A stretch of 64,000 nt of DNA from Nothopassalora personata (Eukaryota > Ascomycota > Dothideomycetes > Mycosphaerellales > Mycosphaerellaceae): positions 496,001-560,000 of the forward strand of contig CM066298.1 in assembly GCA_033816765.1 (NCBI GenBank), given 5' to 3'. The position numbers and the translations under genes were made by a program. The notes beneath the pieces were generated by a model. The model saw nothing but the letters and a program-made list of their open reading frames with translations. It was not told the DNA's origin and did not search any database. Positions 23,703 to 35,789 of the stretch are shown here, piece by piece. Within the stretch, counting starts at the first letter, position 1. Each line of letters begins with the position of its first letter.

Positions 23703-24450
23703 CTTGATAGCAACACTTGAACTTGATCAACCGTGTTGGTACAGCACTTTGGCAACGACTTGACGCTCTACTGAGGTAAGTTACATGTCGGCGCTCGGCA
23801 CATGGCGCTAGATGCACGGGTCACTTTGCCAAGGATTGTGCTCTGAGGAGTGGTGGACTCCTCTCGTGCCAGACGGGAGCCGATGACGAGCAGAGGACGA
23901 CAGAAGCAGCTTCTTCCACGCCGACAACACGAGGCAGGCACGACCGAGGCCATCGCAGATTGACACGCGGTCTTGGTAGCATGCTGTAGCGCTGCTCTTT
24001 GTCGCTTGCGTCGAGCGCCCGGGTTGTGCCACCACCCGTCATCGGCGCCCAGGAGAGACGCAGCAACCTCACGCCGACTACTGCCAGTACGATCCAGCAC
24101 CTCCGGCTCCCTACAGCATTCCACGATCAGCACCTTCCTGACCAGGCATACTTAGCACCGTCCGCTCCTTCCACTACCCGACACGGCTTCCCACTTTTTG
24201 CTTTGACGAGACACGCGACACTTGCTCCGCAACCCTGGCATATCCCATCCACGACGGCTGAACGACTCACGAAACGATACTACCTTGTAATACATACACT
24301 TCTCTTCGCATACGTACCATCTGCAAGCATACTACGCAGCAGACTGGCACGTGCCGGCCACGGAATCAACAACACTACCCCACCGCATAGCAGTACGCCC
24401 CCGGCCGAGTCGAGGCCTGCCGCATTGCAACTCCCGCGCCAGATCCTCAA
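23703..24450. other. Intergenic stretch / long leader of the FHA gene
   Basis: No separate gene is convincing. A 151-codon frame (23999-24454) ends at a TGA that overlaps the ATG of the FHA gene (ATGA); it may be a long upstream ORF or chance. Confidence 0.35.
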
Positions 24451-26757
24451 ATGACTGCAGTAGCTCCCCCGTTGACCTCTTTCCAACCGAGTACGCGACT
24501 GGGATGGAGCTCTAACGGCACCGGCTTCGGCGCGATGAACTCGGATGAAGTGAGCAGAATGTTTACGCCGCAACGCAAGACCGCCCAACGGCAGAATTCG
24601 TCCTCCTCGCTCGCGTCCACAGCATCCTCCACCTCCACCTCTACGATATCTGCGGCCCCTCAGCCACCGCAGGCTAACGGCGCAACGCAGCCATCCGGAA
24701 CAGAAGCTGGAAATTGGGCAACACGGAAGAAGCCGACACGTGGACTGTGGCCGCCAGGAAAGGCAGAGCCGGCGACGGGCATATCGACTGCACGACCGCA
24801 ACCGGTGAGCTCGGGAACCACTGGAGCGACTGCATCTTCTGCGATATCTGCGTTACATGCGCCCCTACTGCCCTCGCAGCAGATGACCAACGGCACCGGG
24901 CAGGCGAATGGCGTGCTACGAGAACAGGCGCAAGCCATGCCTCCGGCTATTCTCCACCTGATACCTATGAACGGGACCTTCGAGCGAAAGACAATCACTG
25001 TACCCTATGCTCCTGATGTGCTGCGCATCGGCCGACAGACCAACCAAAAGACGGTACCCACACCACTCAATGGCTACTTTGATTCCAAGGTACTGTCACG
25101 GCAACATGCGGAGATATACGCCGATAGACAGGGCCGCATATTCATTCGCGATGTCAAGTCCAGCAACGGCACTTTCGTCAACGGCACGCGCCTGAGTCAG
25201 GAGAACAAAGAGTCTGAGCCCAGAGAGCTGAGAGAACAAGACGTACTCGAACTGGGTATCGACATAGTGTCAGAAGATCAGAAGACGGTCGTACATCACA
25301 AGGTCGCCGCGAAGGTTGAGCATGCGGGCATCTATGGACAGGGCAATGATGTGCTAAACTTTGGCGATATCGACCCGAGTACAGGCCAAGGATTGATGTC
25401 AAGTCCTCATCAGCTGAAACGGACAGGAAGTGCTGGCGCGATGAACAGTCGGGGTACGGTCAATTCTGTCGCCAGTCAAGCTGGGATGGGCATGGGCGTG
25501 CTTAACCAGCCGCAACACATGAGGAACTGGCTGAACCCGATCACCACCGAGCACATTGTCAGGAAACTGAACGTGAGTCATGAAGATATGTTGAAACGTG
25601 ATTGAAACTGACCATCCCAGCACGAAATGAAACTTGCGATGCAACAATCGGAGGAGATTCGACGAGCTAGACAAGCGATCGAGAATATGCTCGGCGGCAA
25701 AATCGAGCCACCACCAGCACCACTTCCCGAGAAGAAGTCCAATTCAGAAAGGGCGAGATCGTCGCCTTCAAAGTCGAAGCTGGACCTCAAAGCACACTTT
25801 TCGGAACCGCCCGCGCCACCACCACAAGCACCCCTGCCCGAAAAGCCGGATGTAGCAAGAGCACTTGCGGACCCAATCATACAACCTCTTCTTCGCCGAA
25901 GCGACACTGCACGACCACCTTCCGCGAGTGCATCGCCGACACGAGCTGGTCATGATCACTCGAGTGACATTCTCCGGCTCTGTGAGGAACTCAAGTTGGC
26001 GAAGGGTGAACTTAGCAACCAGAGTGAACGCATGAGGCTTCTGGAAAACGAACTTGCGCAAGAACGAAGTGCACGAGAAAGTGCCGAGGAACGGGCTCAG
26101 AGGCTGGAGCAGGGAGAAAGAAGAGATTCGCCTACCAATGAAGGCCACCCAAGCGCGGAGAACAGTCCACACTCAAGCAACAGTGCCTCCCATCGAGACT
26201 CTGGATATGACAGCAATGGATCTAACTCAGACCTTCGGGCCCAGCTTGACAGATTGCGATCCTCAATGGACGAAATGAAGCAGACGATGGAGTCATACCG
26301 TCAACGAGCAGAGAATGCCGAAGCGGAACGTGACGAGGCACGCCAGACGCTACAGGAAATGATCGAGCAGAAGCGGAGAGATAACGCTTACTCTGGAGAG
26401 ACCGCTCGACCACCTTCGACGTATAAACGGCCAGACAAGCGTTCTCTGCATCTCGACGGCATCTCCGAGCCGAATGGACATGCGGTAGTACCAGCGTCAA
26501 ATGATAGCCCCACCTCAGTCAGCTTGCTGGAGAAGGCTGGGTTGGAAGAAGGCCAACCCATCACCAAGGAGCAGGCAAGGATCATCACACAATACTTGTC
26601 GCAAGAGCTGCTCGGAGCTCCGCCGAAATCAAGGGTTGGTCAGAAGAATGACGCCTTGCTCTATTACGGGCTACCTTACGGGAGCTTTGCTGCGGTGGTT
26701 GTACTCGGCTATGTTGCCATGACGTATATCAATGGATGGCCTAAAGTAGAGAGGTGA
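24451..26757 (+). CDS. FHA/coiled-coil tail-anchored protein (STRIPAK, HAM-4/Far10/SLMAP type)
   Basis: Likely membrane anchor of the STRIPAK complex, which in fungi controls cell fusion, septation and fruiting-body formation. Exons 24451-25572 and 25621-26757 (752 aa); the intron has an ACTGAC branch and CCCAG end. After a Ser/Thr/Pro-rich N-terminus, an FHA domain lies at about residues 165-275, with LRIGRQT, VLSRQHAEIY and SSNGTFVNG, the phosphothreonine-binding residues. Then come ITTEHIVRKLNHEMKLAM, a Pro-rich linker, and two heptad-rich coiled coils (about 520-690). The C-terminus has a single hydrophobic segment (GSFAAVVVLGYVAMTYI) with a short basic tail, so it should be tail-anchored in the ER/nuclear envelope. 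Domain order is that of Vps64/Far9/Far10 and SLMAP. Confidence 0.85.
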
Positions 26758-27460
26758 GAGGACCTGAGGACATGACCGATGAGATCGACTCGGCATGGGC
26801 AATAACCCGTCGCCGAACAGCACAAAGCATCCATCCGCTCCCTAATCCGGACGACATGCACATTGTGGTCTGAACGTGGCGAGATTTAGAGAGCAATACG
26901 CTCACGGGCGATGAGACCGTCGCAAGTGTTACCAGAGCAGCCAAGCGATGTCCGGGGCAAAGAAAGGCTTGATGGACAGAACAGAGAAACGCGCACACCA
27001 GCTTCGAGATGTGATTGTTCTTAGACGGCGTAACAATGTTGGAGTAAGCGCAAGCAGTTTGGTTTTGGAAAGGACACATGGAAATGGGACAGAGACGCCC
27101 AAGGTGTGCAAAGGAGAAGTCATAAGCATATGGGACGGTGTTTTGATGGGACTGTGTCTTGGGGGAACACCTCGACGGGAGTTTCAGAGGAATCCGGGTC
27201 TCATCTTGTCGCTATGGGCCGAACGGACGGCCTACGGTCGGCGCACGGTTGGGACAGCACAGCACAGCACGACACGACTAGCCAGTACACGGGGGCTTTT
27301 CTTTTGTTGTACATATCCTCTTTTAGCTTGGATGTACTAGATTACAAACGTCAAATCATGAATCTCTTGAAGTCCTGCTCTACCTCCTCAAAATAAGCTG
27401 CAGGACGAATTTCTCATCCACATGGCGGTGCATATCCTTTTAAAAGTTCTGACACGAAGC

Positions 27461-27498
<38 letters not shown>

Positions 27499-28268
27499 CG
27501 ACGACGATGCCATCGGCCTAACCCATGCCGCCAAAAGACGGCGTCGTACACCTTAGAGTCTAAAGTCTAAAAACCCCACCGATCATCGATGCATCCGATT
27601 CATTCGAACTCGGCCATGGTATTGTATGGTATGGTATGGTATGGTATTGTATTGTGTACCTCATACCATCGATGAAATCTATCGATAAGCATAAGCTTGT
27701 TGTTTTCTTCTTCTCCTCCTCCTCCTCCTCCTCCTCATGATATGTACAGGACTTCACATACTCCATGCTTCGTTCTCCACGCCACTTCGATCTTGACAGA
27801 GAGGAGGTGAGAGATTTAAGTAGAAATTTAGCTAAGTCCAACTCATTAGATAAGGGCAGGAGGTCGATTACTGCTGGTTTCACCTTATGTATTCTTTTTC
27901 TCTTTCTCCCATGGCGTGACATGGGGAAGGAAAGGAAGAAGAAATAGAGGGGCTTCGTCGTGTGTGTCTGTCTGTGTGTGTGAAGAGACGAGACGAGACG
28001 AGACGAGGTGAGGGAGGAAATTCGTCTTTTTGATGTAGAATTATTATCATTATGTGACCTGTGCAGTGTGCAGTCCTTGCAACCCAGCGCCAGCTCTCTC
28101 GGCGGCGCCTAGGTGGTATCTCCGTGCGGTGTCCCAGCAAATGCCGCGCCGTATGCATAGAGTGTATCTATCGATAGAATCATGATCCGTCATCACACAT
28201 GACCACTTCATCACGCTCCCAGAACCGCAGCTATGCCGAAGTAACCCCGAACCTCACCTCCCCCAGCC
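26758..28268. other. Intergenic stretch rich in microsatellites
   Basis: No gene seen. It contains simple repeats: (AAC)n at 27461-27499, a TATGG tract at 27617-27650, (CTC)n at 27713-27736 and GACGA repeats at 27985-28006. This is the convergent-side spacer between the FHA gene and carX, so both 3' UTRs lie here. Confidence 0.6.
27461..27499. repeat. (AAC)n microsatellite
   Basis: About 13 uninterrupted AAC units followed by three ACG units. It lies in non-coding DNA downstream of the FHA gene. Confidence 0.95.
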
Positions 28269-30437
28269 TCAAGCCAACATCCTCTCCACCCAATCCCTAA
28301 CCCTCATCCACGGGCCCGTCTCTTTCGCTTCAAGGGCTCTAGCAGTAGTACGGATACTATCAACCGGCCTCTGCCCTTTGACCTCCTCAGCCGAGAACCA
28401 CGTCCCATGCAGTCCATAAGGAACTCTTTGCGGGAGATGAACTCTCGCCACAACAGTCGACATATCCTTCGCGTTAAGGATCCACAACTCTGACTTGGCT
28501 CGGATTTTCTCATCGCTGTCATCCGGGACGTCGCCGTTGGGAAAGAGTTGTGCCTCATCGAAGGCGTAGAACAATAACCATCCGTCATCTTCGGAGGAGT
28601 TTGTGGAAGCAGGCACAAAGCGTGGTTCTTGGGCGTACCAGCCCCGAGGCATTCGGAAGACTTGGATTGGGTCGGTGCCCGGATCCTCGCTCTCGAGGAT
28701 TTGAGCCATTGAGCGAGAATCGACGACGCCGGTGACGCTCATTGGTGGACGTTCTTTGCCTCGTGCGATGAGAGTCCCGGCGTCGATTTTGACAAGGCAG
28801 TCGATCTTGGTGGCTTTGCCGAGCGCCGAGCCGAAGTCTGTGGTGGTTGTGCTGCATCCGTAGATATAGTGTGCTTGAGACATTGCCACGTCTGGACGGA
28901 CGGAGGGGAATTCCAGGGGGATGGCGGCGAGAGCCCATTGATGCGTGATGTTTTGGGTTTGGAGGTCGAAGTGATAGTAGTAGAGGCGGCATTGGTCTTC
29001 GTTGAAGAGGTCATCGTAGTCGGCTTCAATTGCCTGCTCAGTGGAGCTGATCCGCAGCAAAGGTTCTTTTTCTTCTGAGGGAGATTCGACGGCGTGATCG
29101 TAGTAAGTCTGTTCGCGATCCGCGTCGTACTTGGAGAAGAATGGCATTCGCTTCTTCGCTGCTGCAACGACTTTTTGCTTCTTCTCAATGGGTGGCGCGA
29201 TGTTACCGGCAGCGAAGACGACGGTGGCTGTTGTCAAGCGACAGGCGAGCATGTTTACGCCAATCACCTCCCCGCAGGTGTTGCTGTCGTCCCAGGTGTT
29301 GGCTGTGTGAAAGATGCAGCATGCATCGGTCTCAAACCATTGCGTCTGCTCGGGATGCCGCCGAGGGAAGACTCCGAAGCGGGAGGGCTTGCTGGAATCG
29401 TAGGCCACGGGCGGCAGACCTTTCAGCTGGTTGACAGGATCCAAGCTCAATGGCAGGTCCATAATGACAGTATGTGTCGAAGAAACTCCAAAGTCGTGCA
29501 TCATCTTTGCACTCTTGACGCCCGGCACCGCTGCATTCAAGATCTTGTCCCGCCTCGCCTTGTACGCTGGCAGAGGTGTTGAGTCGAGTTCTGCATGCGG
29601 CGACTGCGGTATTATGCTGTACTGCACGAATGGTGGCGCAAAGCTTGAATGAAACATGAGCATCTCCTTGGTGACTGGATCGACTTTGGGATGTGCTGTA
29701 GTCCACTCTCGCATGAAGCTTATCAAGCCACTGTCCTGACCCAACACTGCCTCTCTCCCAGCGGCCTCCCTCTTCGGCTCTCCTTCGGCCTTTGCACCAT
29801 CGTACCAGCCGACAGTCTCCAGTCCAGGAAGCTGGATCCTCATCGGCGGACCACTTTCGCATGTCGCCAATGCTCTTCCATCATGAAACACGACATTCGT
29901 GTTCGCCACGCTGATCTTTTTGATCTTCTGTTTACTCCCAGGTAGGTGGCTGAGGACGACGAGTAAAAGCGTCCGTAGGATGCGGAGTGTCACGTAGATG
30001 AAGCTCGCCACAGGATTGACCAATGTCGCTATGCTCGGTAGGATGGGCACTTTTAACCTTGGACTTGACAGTGTGTTCAAGTACAGATCTGTGAGGACGA
30101 ACTGATTGACGAACTCGGGCGTCACCTCTCCTGTCTCATCGTGCTTGGTGAACGACACACCGGACAGCATGCCATCTCCATCGAACCAATGTGCATCTCG
30201 TCCCAAGTCCTCGTTTGACACCGGATTACTGCCATTGCGGACATACTCGCTGTCCGCCAACTCATCTGGTATCGTCCCGCTATATGTACACGGCGTAAGC
30301 GGCAGCGTCTGCTGTATGGGTGCAAAGTTGCCCGTGAGGTATGGATGTCGCGGTAGCGGCGTTCTTTCAATGTTGTCGGAGAAGGTCCGCGTTCGCTTGA
30401 TGCTCGCGGGTCGCAGTGATTGCGGGTGGTCGAACAT
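28269..30437 (-). CDS. carX: Carotenoid cleavage oxygenase (CarX-like)
   Basis: Non-haem iron oxygenase that in Fusarium (CarX) cuts beta-carotene centrally to retinal; here it would supply the chromophore for the opsin in the same cluster. Single exon, 722 aa (Fusarium CarX is about 700). The four iron-ligand histidines are visible: H249 (TAHPKVDP), H314 (MMHDFGVSSTH), H377 (FHTANTWDD) and H677 (YGLHGTWF). Family landmarks LTGNFAPI and HWFDGDGM are near the N-terminus. A hydrophobic segment around 143-163 may insert in the membrane where the lipid substrate lies. It is transcribed away from carRA across about 1 kb, consistent with shared control. A torulene-cleaving CarT-like specificity cannot be excluded, but the neighbours favour CarX. 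Confidence 0.88.
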   Translation of the reverse strand: MFDHPQSLRPASIKRTRTFSDNIERTPLPRHPYLTGNFAPIQQTLPLTPCTYSGTIPDELADSEYVRNGSNPVSNEDLGRDAHWFDGDGMLSGVSFTKHDETGEVTPEFVNQFVLTDLYLNTLSSPRLKVPILPSIATLVNPVASFIYVTLRILRTLLLVVLSHLPGSKQKIKKISVANTNVVFHDGRALATCESGPPMRIQLPGLETVGWYDGAKAEGEPKREAAGREAVLGQDSGLISFMREWTTAHPKVDPVTKEMLMFHSSFAPPFVQYSIIPQSPHAELDSTPLPAYKARRDKILNAAVPGVKSAKMMHDFGVSSTHTVIMDLPLSLDPVNQLKGLPPVAYDSSKPSRFGVFPRRHPEQTQWFETDACCIFHTANTWDDSNTCGEVIGVNMLACRLTTATVVFAAGNIAPPIEKKQKVVAAAKKRMPFFSKYDADREQTYYDHAVESPSEEKEPLLRISSTEQAIEADYDDLFNEDQCRLYYYHFDLQTQNITHQWALAAIPLEFPSVRPDVAMSQAHYIYGCSTTTTDFGSALGKATKIDCLVKIDAGTLIARGKERPPMSVTGVVDSRSMAQILESEDPGTDPIQVFRMPRGWYAQEPRFVPASTNSSEDDGWLLFYAFDEAQLFPNGDVPDDSDEKIRAKSELWILNAKDMSTVVARVHLPQRVPYGLHGTWFSAEEVKGQRPVDSIRTTARALEAKETGPWMRVRDWVERMLA

Positions 30438-31445
30438 GCTCAGTCAAAGGGTTGATGAGCAGCAGCCACACAGAGTAACCGCCAACGCAAGTGTAACAGT
30501 AAACATTAGACAGAAACAGCCGGACCTCCTCTTTGCAGCCGAGACTACTGAGCACAGGGGAGAGAGTCAGGGTGGTGGAGCAAAGCAGTGTTTGGCCTCC
30601 TCCTCGTCCTCCTCTTTCCCGTCCCGTTTCACGTCCGTCGACAGCGGAAGCTTGTCGCCTCAACTTGGAAGGATCTGCTAGAACTACAGGATCACATGCT
30701 GCCCAACAGTCGCATGCGCATCACACTATCTCTCTGCTTGCGGTTCCATAATAATGAGGTGACGGCTGAACAGACTGCCGATGTCTCCGCGCTGGCACAT
30801 GCACACACGACCGGCATCTTCGATCAAGGCACAAGGTCTGACAGTAATAAGCTGTGTGCATGACGTCGGAGAAGCAATGCATCCATCTGCGCAGCTCCGG
30901 ATCGCGGAAGAGCTGCGGGAACTCTGCTCTGCGGAGCTCGACTGATTTGCAGAACATCTGGTATTATATTATTATTATCATCATCTCGTTTATGGTGAAG
31001 AGATCTGGCATGTTTCATCGCCGTGACCAGTACTAATTCTACTGCTTATTATGTATGCCGATTTGACGATACCTACTGTGTACTATAGCGGCGTGTTTGA
31101 ACATGAAAGCTGGAGGAAAAGCCGTCCCCACGTCTCCACCCACCCGCCAGCAATTTCCCACTCTCAACCACCACATTATTATTATTGCTCCGAGCCAAGC
31201 ATTTCCCTCTGCGGGCGAGCGCCTCCGCGGTGTGCTGGGATTGGTGCGCATTCTCTGGTGGCAGTGCTCTGTTCCTGCGTCCTGCTGTCTTGTTTGACAT
31301 CGGACTTCCGGCCATTGCGAGAACAATGAGCCATCAGGCGGCATTGTTGTTGTAATGGCAAACACCATCGCAGGAAGCATCTCGTCGTCGCTCCTTCATT
31401 CACCCCCGGCCGACTTCTAGCATACTCCGTGCGTTGCTTGCGGAC
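30438..31445. promoter_or_regulatory. Divergent carX-carRA intergenic region
   Basis: About 1 kb between two divergent start codons of the same pathway, so it holds both promoters. ATTATTATTAT-type tracts occur near 30965 and 31175. No defined light-response element could be assigned by eye. In related fungi this pathway is light-induced; here that is inference. Confidence 0.55.
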
Positions 31446-33400
31446 ATGGGCTACGACTACGCGCTTGTGTATGTGTGAAGAAACCCTGCCCACTGCGTGA
31501 ACATGTATGTTGAAGAGGAGAGTGAACACAGTAGCTTACATGACTTCTGCATAGACATCTCACGTACACCATCCCGCCGGCTCTCCTCCTCACCGCCCTC
31601 TACTACCCCCTCTTCACTCGCTTGGACCTTTACCGCATTGCCTTCTTGATCGCGATTGCTGTGGTTGCGACGATACCGTGGGACAGCCACCTCATCCAGA
31701 CCCACGTCTGGTCCTATCCTCCGAACGTCATCATTGGACCAAAGCTCTACCACATTCCACTGGAGGAGGTCTTCTTCTTCGTGATACAGACCTACAACAC
31801 GACCTTACTGTATCTGATCACCAGCAAGCCGGTGCTGAAGGAGACATACTTGGTCAAGGAAGATCGCAAGACGAGGGCTGGGCAGAGATGGAAGTACATC
31901 AAGCTGGGAGGGCAGATGGCTTTGTCACTGGTGCTGAAGAAGGCCATCGACTTTGTGAAGGTCAACAAGGAGAGAACATATCTTGGGCTGATACTGGTCT
32001 GGGCTCTGCCATTCCTGCTACTGTTATGGAGTCTGGCGTACCAGTTCATTATCCAGCTGCCGCTGTATTGCACGGCGCTGCCAATTGCTCTGCCGACCCT
32101 GTACCTTTGGGTTGTGGACACATTGGCTCTGAGGCGCGGCACATGGGTCATTGAATCAGGAACCAAGACGGGATTGACCCTATGGCCGGGATTGGAGATT
32201 GAGGAAGCCCTTTTCTTCCTGCTAACCAACACGTTGATCGTCTTCGGACTGCTAGCCTTTGACAACGCGGTGGCTGTTCTGACAGCATTTCCAGCGCACT
32301 TCCCACGAATACCGAGCCTTCCTTCACCAGTGCTACTCGTACGAGCCTTGCTCCTGCCATCCTACGCTTATGACGACGATCGCATCTTTGGCCTCCAGCA
32401 AGCCGTCACGCGGCTGGAGTGCAAATCGCGGAGCTTCTTCCTCGCGAGCAGTACTTTCCAAGGCCGGTTACGAATCGATCTGATCATTCTATACAGCTTC
32501 TGCCGGGTCGCAGACGACCTCATAGACAACGCGAGAAGCCCAAAGGAAGCGCAGGAATGGATCAAGAAGCTGCGGAACTACTTGTCACTGTGTTACGGAG
32601 CAGCAGAGGTCAACAAAGAAGGCAAAGCTGTTCAACCACAAGACGCGAACCAAGGACACGCGACAATCTACGTGATGCAAAACTTCCCACCGGAAACCCA
32701 ACTCACCCTCCTCCTCATGCCCTCGCGAAAGCTGGACAAAGAGCCCCTTCACGAGCTCCTACGCGGCTTCGACATGGATTTAATCTTCACAGAAAAGAAG
32801 GCCGGCGTCAACGGTCCCATCAAATCCGCCGAAGACCTCGACCTCTACGGCGCGCGAGTCGCAGGCACGGTAGCACTCCTCTGCATCCAACTCGTCCTTC
32901 ACCACTACCCAGGCACAACCGACGCGAAAGCGAAGCGCCTCATGGCCGCTGGCCACGACATGGGCATCGCCCTCCAGTACATCAACATCGCCCGAGACCT
33001 TGGCGTTGACGCTGAGATAGGACGTTGCTATGTCCCTCCTGCCTGGCTCAAGAAGGAGAAACTCACATCCGAAGCTTTCACCGCGGGTTTGATGAAGGTT
33101 GCCCGAAACGTGAAAGACGGGAGTACGGAAGGTGTGGATGAGTTCTTTCTGAAGAAGGTTGAAACGATACGGGAAAGGTTGTTGGAGAGGGGCTTTGGGT
33201 TTTATGAACGGAGTGTGAAAACTATAGAAGAGCTGCCCAGGCCTGCGAGGGCGCCGATGAGGGTGGCGGTGGAGAGCTATATGCAGATTGGGAGGGAGTT
33301 GAGAGCGCCTGGATACCTGGTGAAAGCTGGACGGGCGACTGTGCCAAAGTGGAAGAGGATCGGGGTCGCTTGGAGGGCGTTGCTGGGTCCTCGGCCTTGA
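31446..33400 (+). CDS. carRA: Bifunctional lycopene cyclase/phytoene synthase
   Basis: Joins two geranylgeranyl diphosphates to phytoene (C-terminal domain) and cyclises lycopene-type ends (N-terminal domain); equivalent of Fusarium carRA and Neurospora al-2. Exon 1 (31446-31468, only 23 nt) encodes MGYDYAL plus two bases. The GTATGT...CATAG intron joins to 31555, restoring LV-HLTYTIPPALL. Total 622 aa. The cyclase half is a run of membrane helices with the two repeated acidic signatures PLEEVFFF (about residue 78) and IEEALFFLL (about 223). The synthase half has SRSFFLASS, the first Asp-rich motif YSFCRVADDLID (about 321) and the second, NIARDLGVDAEIGRCYVP. Length matches the family (about 600-612). 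It is 428 bp upstream of carB on the same strand. Confidence 0.95.
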
Positions 33401-33828
33401 ACGAGGCATGTGTGAGAGGACTTGTAATGTGTATAGAGCATGAGCATTTGCTGCATCTTCTGCATTTGGAGATAATACCCTGAAAGCTGGGGGGACAGGA
33501 GGTCCTATTGGGGGAAAATGCATAGCACTATATACCCTTCATTGCGAGAGGTTGTTGTGACGCCAACCTCGAAATTCCAACTTCAATCATCTCTCCTGGG
33601 TGACAGCCTGACACATCAGTAGATACCATCTCTCGGGTCACGAAACATTCCACGTCCCGATCGTAAGATGTGATGATATCTCTTGGCAGCTCCAGGTGTC
33701 AGCGTCATAAAGTTTCCAGCCAGCCCCACTTCCATGCATAATGAACCTGAGATGAACGTTTCCTCGTCCTCTGTCAACACTCTCGCAATGTCACCTCTCA
33801 CACCCATCAAAGCCAACCCTCACCTCCA
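33401..33828. promoter_or_regulatory. carRA-carB spacer with TATA-like site and upstream ATGs
   Basis: Contains TATATA near 33530. Before the carB start, ATGs in other frames occur, including a 60-codon frame (33683-33865) that runs past the carB ATG. It should hold the carB promoter. Confidence 0.4.
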
Positions 33829-35789
33829 ATGGCCCGACCCCGCAATGGACAGAAATCCGCCATAATCATCGGCGCCGGCGTCGGCGGCGTCTCAACCGCA
33901 GCACGTCTCGCGCACGCCGGGTTCCACGTCACAGTTCTCGAGAAGAATGATTTCACCGGTGGACGGTGCAGTCTATTACACAGCGAGGATGGACATCGCT
34001 TCGATCAAGGACCTAGTCTGCTGCTCCTGCCGCAGTTATTCAAGAGGACGTTCGAAGAGCTGGGAACCAGCTTGGAAGCAGAAGGCGTGAAGCTCCTGAA
34101 GTGCGATCCGAATTATATCGTGCACTTCAGCGATGGGGAGAAATTTAAGTTGTCAAGTGATCTCGCGGTGATGAAAGGAGAAGTGGAGAAGTGGGAGGGG
34201 AAGGATGGGTATGAGAGGTATTTGGAGTTCTTGCGGGAGAGTCATAGACACTATGAGTTGGCGGTGAGACATGTGTTGTTGCGGAACTTCTATGGCTTGA
34301 CGAGTATGCTGCGTCCGGAGTTTCTACGACATCTCATATGGCTCCATCCGTTTGAGAGTATTTGGACGAGGGCGAGCAAGTACTTCTGGACGGAGAGGTT
34401 GAGGAGAGTTTTCACGTTTGCGAGCATGTATATGGGGATGAGCCCTTTTGATGCGCCGGGGACTTATTCTCTCTTGCAATATACCGAGTTGGCGGAGGGG
34501 ATATGGTATCCCGTTGGGGGGTTTCATCGAGTTGTGGAGGCGCTCGTGGGAGTTGGGGAGAGGAAGGGGGTGGAGTACAGGTTGAAGACGCCAGTGAAGA
34601 GGATATTGCTTAGCAAGAACGGGGACAGAGCGGAGGGGGTCGAGCTGGAGAGTGGAGAAGTGTTGAAGGCGGACGTGGTGGTGAATAATTCGGATTTGGT
34701 TTATGCGTACAACAACTTGCTGCCGCAGAGCGAGAGTGCGAAGAAAGCTGCGTATGCAGAAGCGCTGGAGAAGAGACCGGGAAGCTGCTCTAGTATTTCG
34801 TTCTATTGGGCGCTGGATAGGAAAGTTCCCGAGTTGGAGGCGCATAATATCTTCCTAGCGGATGAGTACCGGGAGTCCTTCGATTCGATCTTCAAGAAAC
34901 ACCTCATACCAGACGAGCCGAGCTTCTACGTCAACGTTCCCAGCCGCGTTGATCCCACGGCTGCGCCAGAGGGAAGGGATACAGTCGTCGTTCTGGTACC
35001 TGTTGGACACCTCATGGACTCGGAACGATCCCAACACGAACACTCTTCGAACGGCTCCGCAACATCTACAGCAAATGGTCACCTCAAAGACGCATCACCC
35101 AAAACCCAAACAGGCCTCACGCCCACCTCAGCCCAAGACTGGCCACACATGATCTCCCTCGCCCGCAAAACCATCCTCAGCACCATCGCCTCCCGCACCG
35201 GCGTAGATCTCTCCCCCGTCATCACCTACGAACTCACAAACTCGCCCATAACGTGGCGCGACACGTTTAATCTCGACAAAGGCGCCATTCTCGGTCTGAG
35301 TCACTCATTCTTCAACGTCTTGTGCTTCCGACCAAGCACGAAAGCTCGAAAGGCTGGACCGATCGATGATCTTACACGCAGCCTCGGACCGCTGGGGACT
35401 GTAGCGCAAGTCATTGTGGATGCTTTCAGAGGTGATGGGAGACATGTCAAGGGGCTGTATATGGTGGGTGCGAGTGCGCATCCTGGGACGGGAGTACCGA
35501 TTGTGCTTGCGGGCGGTGCGCTTGTGGCGGAGCAGGTTCTTGGGGATGAGGGCATGGTGGTGCCTTGGTAAGTCCTCTGATGTTCTGTTAGATGTGGAGG
35601 AAGTGATGCTAACTTTGTTGCGATAGGCAAAAGGTTAGGGATGAGGATGTGAAAGGACGGCTGGATATGATCAATAAGCCTAGTCGGTTCGATCGATTGA
35701 GCGGGATCGCTGCGGTTATTGCTGTTGGTCTGTTAGGGTGGGTGGTGATGTTGTTCGTTGTGTGGTTTGGGATGGAGGAGAAGAGGTGA
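33829..35789 (+). CDS. carB: Phytoene desaturase
   Basis: FAD-dependent desaturase that takes phytoene through successive steps to lycopene or 3,4-didehydrolycopene; equivalent of Neurospora al-1. Exons 33829-35567 and 35627-35789 (633 aa). The GTAAGT...GATAG intron with a GCTAAC branch joins VVP-W to QKVRDEDVK. The N-terminus has the dinucleotide-binding fold IIGAGVGGVSTAARLAHAG and LEKNDFTGGRC. The C-terminal bacterial-type desaturase signature is visible as GLYMVGASAHPGTGVPIVLA. A Ser/Asn/Thr-rich insertion (about residues 405-430) is the least conserved part. The second exon supplies a single hydrophobic helix (AAVIAVGLLGWVVMLFVVW), probably a membrane anchor. Start chosen because it places the Rossmann motif about 14 residues in, as usual. 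Confidence 0.95.

Noticed and set aside
31039..31529. Overlapping 113-115-codon minus-strand frames in the carX-carRA promoter
   Set aside because: Low-complexity His/Thr/Arg composition; consistent with random frames in promoter DNA.
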